From: Actinocrispum wychmicini
GTDB lineage: Bacteria; Actinomycetota; Actinomycetes; Mycobacteriales; Pseudonocardiaceae
DNA: 64,000 bases
Reading direction: 5' to 3'
Assembly (NCBI RefSeq): GCF_004345645.1
Contig: NZ_SLWS01000001.1
Span: 310,001-374,000 of the forward strand
Position numbers and translations under genes: made by a program. Numbering within the stretch: position 1 is the stretch's first letter; each line of letters opens with the position of its first letter. Below, piece after piece: positions 9,869 to 18,002 of the stretch. Below the pieces are notes generated by a model, which was given only the letters and a program-made list of their open reading frames with translations, was not told the DNA's origin and searched no databases.

Positions 9869-11134
9869 ATGCGAGGCATCACATTGGCGGTTGCCGCGAC
9901 CCTGCTGGTCGCGGCATGCGGCGGCGCTGGCGACAAAGGCGGCGGCCCGAGCAGCGGCGCGGCCGGCGCCCCACCGACCACCACCGGCTTCGACGGGTCA
10001 ACGATCAAACTCGGTGTGCTCAGCCCGCTGTCCGGGCCGGTCGCCGTGATCGGTTTACCGCTCACCGCCGGGAACAAGATCTGGTTCGACAGTTTGAACG
10101 GCCGCGGTGGCGTCGCCGGCAAGTACAAGGTCGAACTCGTCCAGGAGGACACCCAGTACAAGCCGGACGTGACCGTCCAGCAGTACAACAAGATCAAGGG
10201 CAACGTGGTCGCGTTCACCCAGGTCCTCGGCACCGCGCCCACTCTTGCGGTACTGCCGCAGCTCAAAACCGACAAGGTGCTCGCCGCGCCGGCCTCCCTG
10301 GACGCCCTCTGGGTGCGGGAACCGAACCTGCTGCCGGTCGGTGGGCCGTACCAGATCCAGGTGATCAACGCCCTCGACCACTACCTGACCGAGGGCGGCG
10401 GCACCAAGGACTCGAAGATCTGCATGATGCTGCAGGACGACGTCTACGGCGAAGCCGGACTGCAAGGCCTCACGTACGCGAGCCAGAAGTACGGCTTCCA
10501 GATCGCCAACACCCAACGCTTCAAGAACGGCACCGAGAACTACACCGGCCAGATCCAGGCACTGGCCGGCGCGGGCTGCCAGATGGTGTTCCTCACCGCC
10601 ACCCCCACCGACGCCGGCAAGATCTGGGGAACCGCGGCCCAGGCCCGGTTCGCGCCACGCTGGTACGCCCAGTCCCCGGCCTACGCCGCCGCCCTGTCGA
10701 AGTCGCCGCTCACCCCGTACCTGCAGCAGAACGCGATCATCGTCGCCGAAGGCACCGAGTGGGGCGACAACAAGGTGAGCGGCATGAAGGACATGGTCGA
10801 CCGGACGGCCCAGTTCGGCCCGCAGCAACAGCCGGACTACTACCTCGCGTTCGGCTACAACCAGGGCCGGGCGATGACCGCGGTGCTGGAGAAAGCCGTC
10901 CAACTCGGCAACCTCACCCGGGAAGGGATCCTGGAGGCGTCCCGGCAACTCGGCACGGTCTCCTTCGACGGACTCAGCGGCGACTACATCTATGGCCCCG
11001 CCGAAACCCGCAACCCACCCCGAACGAGCACCCTGTTCACGGTCGACCCGACAAAGCCGTTCGGCCTGAAGACCCTGAAGTACAACTTCGCCTCGGACGC
11101 CGCGAAGTCCTTCGAGTTCCAGAAAACAGGCTGA
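9869..11134 (+). CDS. ABC transporter substrate-binding lipoprotein (LivK-like)
   Basis: A 421-residue periplasmic-binding-protein-like domain anchored as a lipoprotein. The signal peptide MRGITLAVAATLLVAAC ends in a lipobox (LVAAC), so the mature protein starts at Cys17. A short Gly/Ser/Thr linker precedes the type 1 binding fold (IKLGVLSPLSGPVAVIG ... GRGGVAGKYKVELVQEDTQYKPD). The ribosome-binding site aaggagg is strong. This is the last gene of the importer operon and decides its specificity. LivK-like proteins bind amino acids but also amides, urea and aromatic or fatty acids; the neighbouring CoA ligase favours an organic acid. Confidence 0.9.
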   Translation: MRGITLAVAATLLVAACGGAGDKGGGPSSGAAGAPPTTTGFDGSTIKLGVLSPLSGPVAVIGLPLTAGNKIWFDSLNGRGGVAGKYKVELVQEDTQYKPDVTVQQYNKIKGNVVAFTQVLGTAPTLAVLPQLKTDKVLAAPASLDALWVREPNLLPVGGPYQIQVINALDHYLTEGGGTKDSKICMMLQDDVYGEAGLQGLTYASQKYGFQIANTQRFKNGTENYTGQIQALAGAGCQMVFLTATPTDAGKIWGTAAQARFAPRWYAQSPAYAAALSKSPLTPYLQQNAIIVAEGTEWGDNKVSGMKDMVDRTAQFGPQQQPDYYLAFGYNQGRAMTAVLEKAVQLGNLTREGILEASRQLGTVSFDGLSGDYIYGPAETRNPPRTSTLFTVDPTKPFGLKTLKYNFASDAAKSFEFQKTG

Positions 11135-11207
11135 CCCCCACCCTCTCCGGGGGGCGACCCCGGGGCCAGTCTATCGGGGGTGGCGTCCTGTCAGAGGGTT
11201 TGGCGGC

Positions 11208-11247
11208 AGTGAGTCCGTGCGGGCGGACCGCTCGCACGGACTTCACT
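11208..11247. terminator. bidirectional hairpin terminator
   Basis: The left arm AGTGAGTCCGTGCG (11208-11221) pairs with the right arm CGCACGGACTTCACT (11233-11247) across an 11-base loop, with one bulged A. It lies between two convergent genes, the importer binding protein and the carboxylesterase, and probably ends transcription from both sides. There is no clear U-tract, as is common in actinomycetes. Confidence 0.75.
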
Positions 11248-11266
11248 CCGCCGGGTGAACGGGTTG

Positions 11267-12835
11267 TCAGATGTTCAGGCTCAACGCGGGGAAGCGGTAG
11301 CCGTCCCACAGCGCGCGCTCGGCCTCGTGGGGTGCCCGGACTGTGCGGGACCACGTGTCCCAGATTCTGGTGACCCGGCTGGATTCCTGGTAGCGGGACC
11401 AGCCTGGGTCGCCGTAGCGCGCGAACGAGGTCCAGGCCGACTGCATGTTCGCTGACAGCCAGCGCAGTGGCCATGGGTTCGCCTTGTACGCCTCGGCGCC
11501 GGCTGGGACGCCGGTGAAGCTCATGGTGCCGAAGACGAAGCCCAGTTCTGAGGCGTGGATGGCGCCGAGGCCACCTGGGGCCGCCCAGTTGAACTGGTAC
11601 ACGTACGCCTTGGCCCACTTGTTCTGGGCTGCCGCGAGGCGGGTCGCCGGGACGCGGAACGTCTGGTCGTTCATCATCGCCAGGGTGATGTCCGAGTCGC
11701 TTTCCCCAGGGCGGTCCGCCTTGTACGAAGCGATCATCTTGTCCCGCTGGGGGAACAGTGGTTTGGGGAAGAACGCGGCGTACTGCTGTTGGCCCATTTG
11801 CAGGATGGACGGGTCGAACTGGGCGAAGTAGCGGATCTCGTCCTTGTTCGAACCGACGAGCAGGTCGATGCCGCGGGCGTTGCCGGCTTCGACCGCGTCG
11901 ATCACCGGCCGTTTGATCAGCTGTCCGTCGATGGCTGGCCCGAAGTAGATGGCGCCGCCGATCGAGCTTTCGCCGATCAGTTTCTCCTGCAGGTCGAGCA
12001 GGTTTCTGGGGCTCATCGCCCGCAACTGGTCGACGGTCAGGCCCTTGAGCCGGGACGCGAAACTCTGTTGCAGCTCGGGTGAGTGGGTCATGTATCCGGT
12101 GCCGCTCTGCAGGACCACCCGGTGGAACAGGCGTTGGGGGTTGTCGGTCGCGAGCATCGCGCTCAGCGAGAACGCGCCTTCGGACTCGCCCACGGCGGTG
12201 ACGTTCCGTGGGTCGCCGCCGAAGTCCGCGATGTGCGCCTGCACCCATTCATAGGCGGCGATCTGGTCACGGACTCCGTTGTTGCCTGACCCTTGGTAGG
12301 CCGGGTCGAGACCGCCGAACTCGCCCCAGCCGAGCAGGCCGAGGCGGTAGTTCACGGTCACCACGACGGCATCGCCGGTCTTCGCCAGGTTCGTGCCGTT
12401 GTAGCGGGGTTCGTTGCCGGTGCCGAACCGGGCCGCGCCGCCGTGGTCGAACACGACCACCGGGTGCCTGCCCGGGGTTCTCGGCGCCCACACGTTGAGC
12501 CGCAGGCAGTCCTCGTCGGTGTAGATGTCCTTGTCGTCCGGGTACTCCTCGGTCATGCGGTCCCGGAACTGCGGGCAGACCTTGGTGTTGTCGTTCGCCT
12601 GGAACGTGCCGGGCCACGGCTGGACCGGTTGCGGCGGCTTGAACCGCAGGTCGCCGACTGGCGCCGCGGCATACGGAATTCCACTGTAGACACACAGGGC
12701 GGCGTTGGCCGTGCCGGCCACCCTGCCGAGCGACGTCGTTGTCGTGCAGCCACCGCCGCGGTCGGCCGGCGCCGCGCTCGCGACGGTCGGCGCCAGCAGC
12801 AGGCCGGCGACTACCAGAAGACCTGTCAGTTTCAT
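11267..12835 (-). CDS. secreted type-B carboxylesterase/lipase family protein
   Basis: A 522-residue enzyme with a Sec signal peptide (MKLTGLLVVAGLLLAPTVASAAPAD). It hydrolyses carboxylic esters outside the cell. The oxyanion and early motif is SGIPYAAAPVGDLRFKPPQP, the EDCLRLNVW signature is present (DEDCLRLNVWAP), and the nucleophile elbow is GESEGA. A candidate acid lies in SNKDEIRYF and the catalytic His in AIHASELGFVFG. It is convergent with the importer operon and lies downstream of a NarL-type two-component pair on the same strand, 51 bp away. Confidence 0.9.
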   Translation of the reverse strand: MKLTGLLVVAGLLLAPTVASAAPADRGGGCTTTTSLGRVAGTANAALCVYSGIPYAAAPVGDLRFKPPQPVQPWPGTFQANDNTKVCPQFRDRMTEEYPDDKDIYTDEDCLRLNVWAPRTPGRHPVVVFDHGGAARFGTGNEPRYNGTNLAKTGDAVVVTVNYRLGLLGWGEFGGLDPAYQGSGNNGVRDQIAAYEWVQAHIADFGGDPRNVTAVGESEGAFSLSAMLATDNPQRLFHRVVLQSGTGYMTHSPELQQSFASRLKGLTVDQLRAMSPRNLLDLQEKLIGESSIGGAIYFGPAIDGQLIKRPVIDAVEAGNARGIDLLVGSNKDEIRYFAQFDPSILQMGQQQYAAFFPKPLFPQRDKMIASYKADRPGESDSDITLAMMNDQTFRVPATRLAAAQNKWAKAYVYQFNWAAPGGLGAIHASELGFVFGTMSFTGVPAGAEAYKANPWPLRWLSANMQSAWTSFARYGDPGWSRYQESSRVTRIWDTWSRTVRAPHEAERALWDGYRFPALSLNI

Positions 12836-12886
12836 ACCTGCATCCTTGGCCGGAAGACGAGCGATCGGATCGCCGACAAGAGGGAG

Positions 12887-13543
12887 TCAGCTCTGGCCCG
12901 CGATGACCAGACCGGACTCGTAGGCGAACACCACCGCCTGCGCCCGGTCCCGCAGGCCGAGCTTGGCTAACAGGTTGCTGACGTGCGTCTTCACCGTGTG
13001 CTCGCTGACATACAGCGCGCGGGCGATCTCGGCGTTGGACAGCCCGCGGGCGAGTTGCCGGAGCGTGTCCCGTTCCCGCTCGGTCAGGTCGTCCAGCCGA
13101 GCCGCGAGCTTCGGCACCGGATGGCCACGGCCGGCCAGGTCGGCGATGAGCCGCCGGGTCACGCTGGGTGCGAGCAGCGCGTCGCCTGCCGCGATCAGCC
13201 GGACCGCATTGACCAGGTCGTCCCGCCGGATGTCCTTGAGCAGGAACCCGGACGCGCCCGCAGCCAACGCGGCGTAGACGTACTCGTCCACGTCGAACAT
13301 GGTCAGCACGATGACCTTGGCGTTCGTCCGCGCACAGATCTGGCCGGTCGCGGTGACCCCGTCCATCCCGGGCATCCGGACGTCCATCAGCACGATGTCC
13401 GGTTCGAGCGCTGCCGCGGCGGCCACCGCGGCGGCGCCGTCCGCCGCCTCCCCCACGACCTCGATGTCCGGCTGCGCGTTCAGGATCAGCGCGAACCCGG
13501 CCCGGAACAGGTCCTGGTCGTCCACCACGAGCACACGCAACAT
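12887..13543 (-). CDS. NarL/LuxR-type response regulator
   Basis: A 218-residue regulator with an N-terminal receiver domain (acidic pair Asp8-Asp9, phospho-acceptor Asp54 in IVLMDVRMPG, conserved Thr in VIVLTMFD and Lys in FLLKDIRRD) and a C-terminal LuxR helix-turn-helix (LTERERDTLRQLARGLSNAEIA ... VSEHTVKTHVSNLL). It starts 3 bp after the kinase gene ends, so the two form a pair. The kinase sits at the membrane; targets are unknown, with the downstream carboxylesterase a candidate. Confidence 0.93.
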   Translation of the reverse strand: MLRVLVVDDQDLFRAGFALILNAQPDIEVVGEAADGAAAVAAAAALEPDIVLMDVRMPGMDGVTATGQICARTNAKVIVLTMFDVDEYVYAALAAGASGFLLKDIRRDDLVNAVRLIAAGDALLAPSVTRRLIADLAGRGHPVPKLAARLDDLTERERDTLRQLARGLSNAEIARALYVSEHTVKTHVSNLLAKLGLRDRAQAVVFAYESGLVIAGQS

Positions 13544-13546
13544 CGG

Positions 13547-14569
13547 CTATCCGATCGGCAGGGTGGCGTGCACGGCGAACCCGACACCGCCCGGACCGGG
13601 ACCGGTGTGCAGCGTTCCGCCGCACGCCATCACCCGCTCGCGCATGCCGATCAGCCCGTAGCCGCCGGCTTTCCAGTTCACCTGTCCACGGCCGTCGTCG
13701 ACCACGTCCACCCCCAAAGTCCGTTCGTGCCACTGCAACCGCACCCGGACCGTCCTCGCCGCCGCGTGCCGCATCGCGTTCGTCAACGACTCCTGCACCA
13801 CCCGGTACACCGTCATGTCCACTTCGGACGATATCGGACGTGGCTCGCCCAGCACCTCAAGCATGGCGCCGTCCATCCGGGCGACGAGATCCCGCACCGA
13901 CCCGACCCCGACCGTCCGCAACGCCGCCACCACCTCACGCAGCGACGCGATCGCCCCTCGCCCGGTCTCCGCGATCGCGTCGAACGCCGCCGCCGCGCGC
14001 GCCGGATCGGCGTGCACGACCAACGGCCCCGCTTCGGCCTGAACGACCATCATTCCCACCGAGTGGGTGATGATGTCGTGCATGTCCTGAGCGATCCTGG
14101 TGCGCTCCCGCGCCGCCGCGGCCGCGCGTTCCTCGGCCACGACGCGTGCCTGAGCGCGCCGCGCGCGTGTACTCGTCCCGAGCGCATAGGCCCCGATGTA
14201 CGCCGCCGCGAGATACCGGTACGTGCTGAAGTCGTCGTCCCCCGACGCGACCAGCGAGATCGTGACCCCCACGACGGTCGCCAGGGCGCACACCGCGCGC
14301 CACATCGGCGTGCTCTCGGCAGCGATGACGTAGATCACCAGCAGTGGCCCGGCCGGCAGCAACAGCGGCGTGTACACGGACGCGAGCACGGTGGTCGCGA
14401 CTCCGACCACAAGCCCAACTGTCTGCGGGGCCCGCCACACCCACACGACCGGCGCGGAAGCGAGCACCGCGAGGGCGATCGCGTCCCAAGGCGCGGTGAG
14501 AGCGACCGGTACGACCGTCGCGGCCGTAACCACGACGGTGATCACCAGATCGATCACACGAATCCGCAC
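13547..14569 (-). CDS. membrane sensor histidine kinase (NarX/DesK type)
   Basis: A kinase of about 340 residues. About five hydrophobic segments fill residues 5-130 and no large extracellular sensor is visible, so it probably senses a membrane-linked signal. The HisKA_3 motif RIAQDMHDIITHSVG holds the phosphorylated His164. The ATPase domain ends in DDGRG and GYGLIGMRERV. The GTG at 14569 gives MRIRVIDLVITVVV; a longer frame to 14662 would overlap the upstream DUF4328 gene by 19 bp and adds a hydrophilic stretch before the first helix. Confidence 0.88.
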   Translation of the reverse strand: MRIRVIDLVITVVVTAATVVPVALTAPWDAIALAVLASAPVVWVWRAPQTVGLVVGVATTVLASVYTPLLLPAGPLLVIYVIAAESTPMWRAVCALATVVGVTISLVASGDDDFSTYRYLAAAYIGAYALGTSTRARRAQARVVAEERAAAAARERTRIAQDMHDIITHSVGMMVVQAEAGPLVVHADPARAAAAFDAIAETGRGAIASLREVVAALRTVGVGSVRDLVARMDGAMLEVLGEPRPISSEVDMTVYRVVQESLTNAMRHAAARTVRVRLQWHERTLGVDVVDDGRGQVNWKAGGYGLIGMRERVMACGGTLHTGPGPGGVGFAVHATLPIG

Positions 14570-14643
14570 GCCAGCAGTATGAAGCGACCGTGTGGGCCGC
14601 GCCTCGCCCGCCGGAACGAGCCGCCCCTCACCCACGAGGGCGA

Positions 14644-15552
14644 TCAGCGAGTGGAACCCCACGCCCTGGTGGCGCGCAACGGCGGTGCGGGCGCGTCCGT
14701 CACCTTCACCACTCGCATGAGCGTCACCGCCGACGGATCGATCGGCGCCAGCAACCGGACCAGCCGGCGGATGACCAACACCGTCAACACGGCGACAGCC
14801 GCACCGACCAGGTCCGTCACCGCGGACAGCACGACCAGGTCAGCCTGGGCCTGCACGCCGCCACGGAACCGCCACACGACCGCGACCGCCATGCAGAGGC
14901 CGTTGGCCACCCACACCGCCCACCACCACCGCACCAGCCGGCTGGGCCTGGGCCGGGCGTCCCGGTCGCCCTGCTGGGCCATGTGCTCGAGTTCGGCCAG
15001 CACCGACCCGGCCACCACCAGGTTGACGACCGGAACGAGCAGCCCGACGAAGAAACTCCGGGTGGGCCGCGCCGGGGCGTATCCGCACACTTCGGTCGCC
15101 GCCAGCCGCGACACGGACAGCCACCAGACCGTCAAGGCGATCGCCAGACAGCCCACAGCGAGCGCCAGGCTGGCCGCCGTGTACACGAACGCGTCCGAAG
15201 CCCCGACGACGCCGCTGCTCAACGCCCCGAACCGGCTCCGGGCCAACAGCACGTACCGCCACATCTCGGCGCCGGCCGAGATCACCGCGAGGACGGCGAG
15301 CAAGCCCAGCATCCCGACCGTGTGCTTGGCCAGGACACGGACCCGCTCGATCGGCGGCACCGCGTGCGACCCCGCCCCGGTGCCGGGCACCGACCGCGGC
15401 CACCGCCAGGCCAGGCTCGGGAAGCCCCAGCGCGGCGGCGCCGGATAACGCGGCGGGCCAAGATATGGGCGAGAGCGGTGCTCTCGCGGGCCGCGCCGGG
15501 GCGCGCCGGGCGGCGGACTCGCCACCCAGCGGACCCGCGCCGGCCTGGTCAC
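14644..15552 (-). CDS. DUF4328 multi-pass membrane protein
   Basis: A 302-residue protein with a Pro/Arg-rich cytoplasmic N-terminus of about 65 residues, then roughly five membrane segments. The central region (VWWLSVSRLAATEVCGYAPARPTRSFFVGLLVPVVNLVVAGSVLAELEH) is the hallmark of the actinobacterial DUF4328 family, whose function is unknown. The GTG start directly follows the TAG stop of the rhodanese gene with no gap, so the two are translationally linked. Confidence 0.8.
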   Translation of the reverse strand: MTRPARVRWVASPPPGAPRRGPREHRSRPYLGPPRYPAPPRWGFPSLAWRWPRSVPGTGAGSHAVPPIERVRVLAKHTVGMLGLLAVLAVISAGAEMWRYVLLARSRFGALSSGVVGASDAFVYTAASLALAVGCLAIALTVWWLSVSRLAATEVCGYAPARPTRSFFVGLLVPVVNLVVAGSVLAELEHMAQQGDRDARPRPSRLVRWWWAVWVANGLCMAVAVVWRFRGGVQAQADLVVLSAVTDLVGAAVAVLTVLVIRRLVRLLAPIDPSAVTLMRVVKVTDAPAPPLRATRAWGSTR

Positions 15553-15885
15553 CTAGATGACCTCGGGGTCGGCTTCGGTGTCGCTGACCATGGGCTTTCC
15601 GGCCGTCGCCCACGACCGCATGCCGCCGTCGACGTTCACCGCGTCCCACCCGTTGGCGTTCAGGTAGACGGTGGCGCGGGCGGACCGGCCGCCACCTCGG
15701 CACACCACGTAGACGCCCTGGTCGGCGGGCAGTTCGTCGAGCCGCCCGGCCAGTTCGCCCATGGGGATGTGCAGCGCGTCAGGGGCGTGCCCGGCCGCCC
15801 ACTCGTCGTCCTCACGCACGTCGAGCAGGGTCACGTCGGCCGGGATCTCGACCACGCCCACCGAGGGCACGTTCTGTGGGTTCAC
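15553..15885 (-). CDS. rhodanese-like domain protein
   Basis: A 110-residue single-domain rhodanese. The active-site loop is CRGGGR with the sulfur-carrying Cys, preceded by LLDVREDDEWAAGHAPDALHIPM, the usual CH2A-type region. Such proteins carry persulfide sulfur for transfer to cyanide or to biosynthetic partners. It is co-transcribed with the DUF4328 gene, which begins at the next base after its stop. Confidence 0.9.
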   Translation of the reverse strand: MNPQNVPSVGVVEIPADVTLLDVREDDEWAAGHAPDALHIPMGELAGRLDELPADQGVYVVCRGGGRSARATVYLNANGWDAVNVDGGMRSWATAGKPMVSDTEADPEVI

Positions 15886-15914
15886 ACCCGAGATGCTGCC
15901 ACGGCTCGCATAAG

Positions 15915-17507
15915 TTAGTGGTGAACGGCCTGTTCAGCGCCCACGCCGGTGAGCGCCCGCACCTCCATCTCGGCGTATTTGGCGTCGTCGCGTTCGGACG
16001 AGAGCACCGTGCCCAGCCACCCCAGCAGGAACGAGACCGGGATGGACACGATCCCCGGGTTGGACAGCGGGAACCAGTCGAAGTGCTCGCCCGGGAGCAT
16101 CGAGGAGGTCTCGCCGGACACCGCGGGTGAGAAGACGATCAGCACCAGGCACACGGCCAGGCCGCCGTAGATGCTCCACAGCGCGCCCTGGGTGTTGAAC
16201 CGCTTCCAGAACAGCGAGTACAGGATCGTCGGCAGGTTCGCCGAGGCCGCCAGGGCGAACGCCAAGGCCACCAGGAACGCGACGTTCTGCCCGTTCGCCA
16301 GGATGCCACCGGCGATCGCGATCGCGCCGATGACGAGCGCGGTGATCCGCGCGACCTTGACCTCCTGGGCCTTGTCGTCGACCTCGCCCTTCTTGATGAC
16401 GTTCGCGTAGATGTCGTGTGCGAACGACGCGGACGCGGTGATCGTCAGCCCGGCCACGACCGCGAGGATCGTCGCGAAGGCCACGGCCGCGACGAGCCCG
16501 AGCAACACCGGGCCACCCAACGCCTGGGCCAGCAGCGGCGCGGCCGAGTTGCCCTTGCCGGGCGCGGCGTTGATCGCCTTCGGCCCCACCAGTGCGCCGG
16601 CGCCGTAGCCGAGAACCAGGGTGAACAGGTAGAAGACGCCGATCACGCCGATCGCCCACGCGACCGACTTCCGCGCCTCCTTGGCCGACGGCACGGTGTA
16701 GAACCGCATCAGCACGTGCGGCAGGCCGGCCGTGCCCAGGACCAGGGCGAGCGCCAAGGACACGAAGTCCAGCTGCGTGATCCCGGTCTTGCCGTACTGC
16801 TTGCCCGGATCCAGCGAGGCGCCGGTCTTCGCCGCGTCGCCCAACAGGGTGGACAGGTTCAGGCCATACCTGGCCAGGACCCAGACCGTGATCGCGGCGG
16901 CGCCCACCAGCAGCAGGACGGCCTTGATGATCTGCACCCACGTGGTGCCCTTCATGCCGCCGACCAGCACATACACGATCATGACCACGCCGACCACCGC
17001 GATCACCACGCCCTGGCCGAACTTGCCGTTGATGCCCAGCAGCAGCGCGACCAGACCGCCCGCGCCGGCCATCTGCGCGAGCAGGTAGAAGAGGCTGACG
17101 ACCAAAGTGGAAGTGGCCGCCGCCGCGCGGACCGGCCGTTGCCGCATCCGGAACGCCAGCACGTCACCCATCGTGTACTTGCCTGTGTTCCGCAGCAGCT
17201 CGGCTACCAGCAACAACGCCACCAGCCAGGCCACCAGGAACCCGATCGAGTACAGGAAACCGTCGTAGCCGTTCAACGCGATCAGGCCGGCGATCCCGAG
17301 GAACGACGCCGCGGACAGGTAGTCGCCGGAGATCGCGATCCCGTTCTGCGCGCCGGTGAACGCGCGACCGGCCGCGTAGTAGTCCGCAGCCGTCTTCTGG
17401 TTGCGGGACGCCCGGATCACGATCACCAATGTGATCAGAACGAACGCGGCGAAGATCGAGATATTCAGGGTCGGGTTGCCGCCGGACACCCCTTCGGCGA
17501 GGATCAT
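15915..17507 (-). CDS. actP: cation/acetate symporter (ActP-like, SSS family)
   Basis: A 530-residue sodium/solute symporter with about 13 membrane segments. The N-terminal ASRNQKTAADYYAAGRAFTGAQNGIAISGDYLSAASFLGI and the VLGTAGLPHVLMRFYTVPSAKEARKSVAWA segment are hallmarks of ActP, which takes up acetate and other short monocarboxylates with a cation. It is the second gene of a pair: its ATG overlaps the stop of the DUF485 gene by 4 bp, as in the yjcH-actP pair of enterobacteria. A second SSS protein is encoded about 500 bp upstream. Confidence 0.92.
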   Translation of the reverse strand: MILAEGVSGGNPTLNISIFAAFVLITLVIVIRASRNQKTAADYYAAGRAFTGAQNGIAISGDYLSAASFLGIAGLIALNGYDGFLYSIGFLVAWLVALLLVAELLRNTGKYTMGDVLAFRMRQRPVRAAAATSTLVVSLFYLLAQMAGAGGLVALLLGINGKFGQGVVIAVVGVVMIVYVLVGGMKGTTWVQIIKAVLLLVGAAAITVWVLARYGLNLSTLLGDAAKTGASLDPGKQYGKTGITQLDFVSLALALVLGTAGLPHVLMRFYTVPSAKEARKSVAWAIGVIGVFYLFTLVLGYGAGALVGPKAINAAPGKGNSAAPLLAQALGGPVLLGLVAAVAFATILAVVAGLTITASASFAHDIYANVIKKGEVDDKAQEVKVARITALVIGAIAIAGGILANGQNVAFLVALAFALAASANLPTILYSLFWKRFNTQGALWSIYGGLAVCLVLIVFSPAVSGETSSMLPGEHFDWFPLSNPGIVSIPVSFLLGWLGTVLSSERDDAKYAEMEVRALTGVGAEQAVHH

Positions 17508-17854
17508 TCGTCCGCTCCCTCGATCTTCGCCCGGATTTCCGCCGCTTTCGGGTCAAGGTTCTTGTCGGCGTACCGCACGTACAGCCCGGTGATCACGAAT
17601 GTGGAAACGAACTGCAGGACGCCAAGGATGAGAGCGACATTGATATTGCCGACCACCTTGGTGGACATGAATCCGTGCGCGTAGTCCGCCAGCAGCACGT
17701 ACACCAGGTACCAGACCAGGAACAACGCGGTCATCGGGAAGACGAAGCGGCGCAGCCGGTGCCGCAGATCGGCGAACTCCGGGCTGTTCTGCACCTCGGT
17801 CCACCTGTCTGACTCGGGTAGCTGATCGAACTGGGCTTGTTCGCTGGTGCTCAC
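17504..17854 (-). CDS. DUF485 membrane protein, ActP partner
   Basis: A 116-residue protein with two membrane segments (FPMTALFLVWYLVYVLLADYA and INVALILGVLQFVSTFVITGLYVRYA). The segment between them, HGFMSTKVVGNINVALILG, and the following RYADKNLDPKA are the DUF485 (YjcH) signature. These proteins are nearly always encoded just upstream of ActP; a role as a small accessory subunit is assumed but not proven. It overlaps actP by 4 bp. Confidence 0.92.
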   Translation of the reverse strand: MSTSEQAQFDQLPESDRWTEVQNSPEFADLRHRLRRFVFPMTALFLVWYLVYVLLADYAHGFMSTKVVGNINVALILGVLQFVSTFVITGLYVRYADKNLDPKAAEIRAKIEGADE

Positions 17855-18002
17855 TTGACCCTCCGTTCGGGCATTTCCGCTCGGACGGACGTTAGGGACG
17901 GAACGACACCTTTGTTAAGGCTCCGTTCGGGGACAGTCGTCACCCGGTTCGGTGCTGCGGTGAACGGTCGTGAATGGCGGATCTTCTTCAGTTCGGCGGT
18001 GT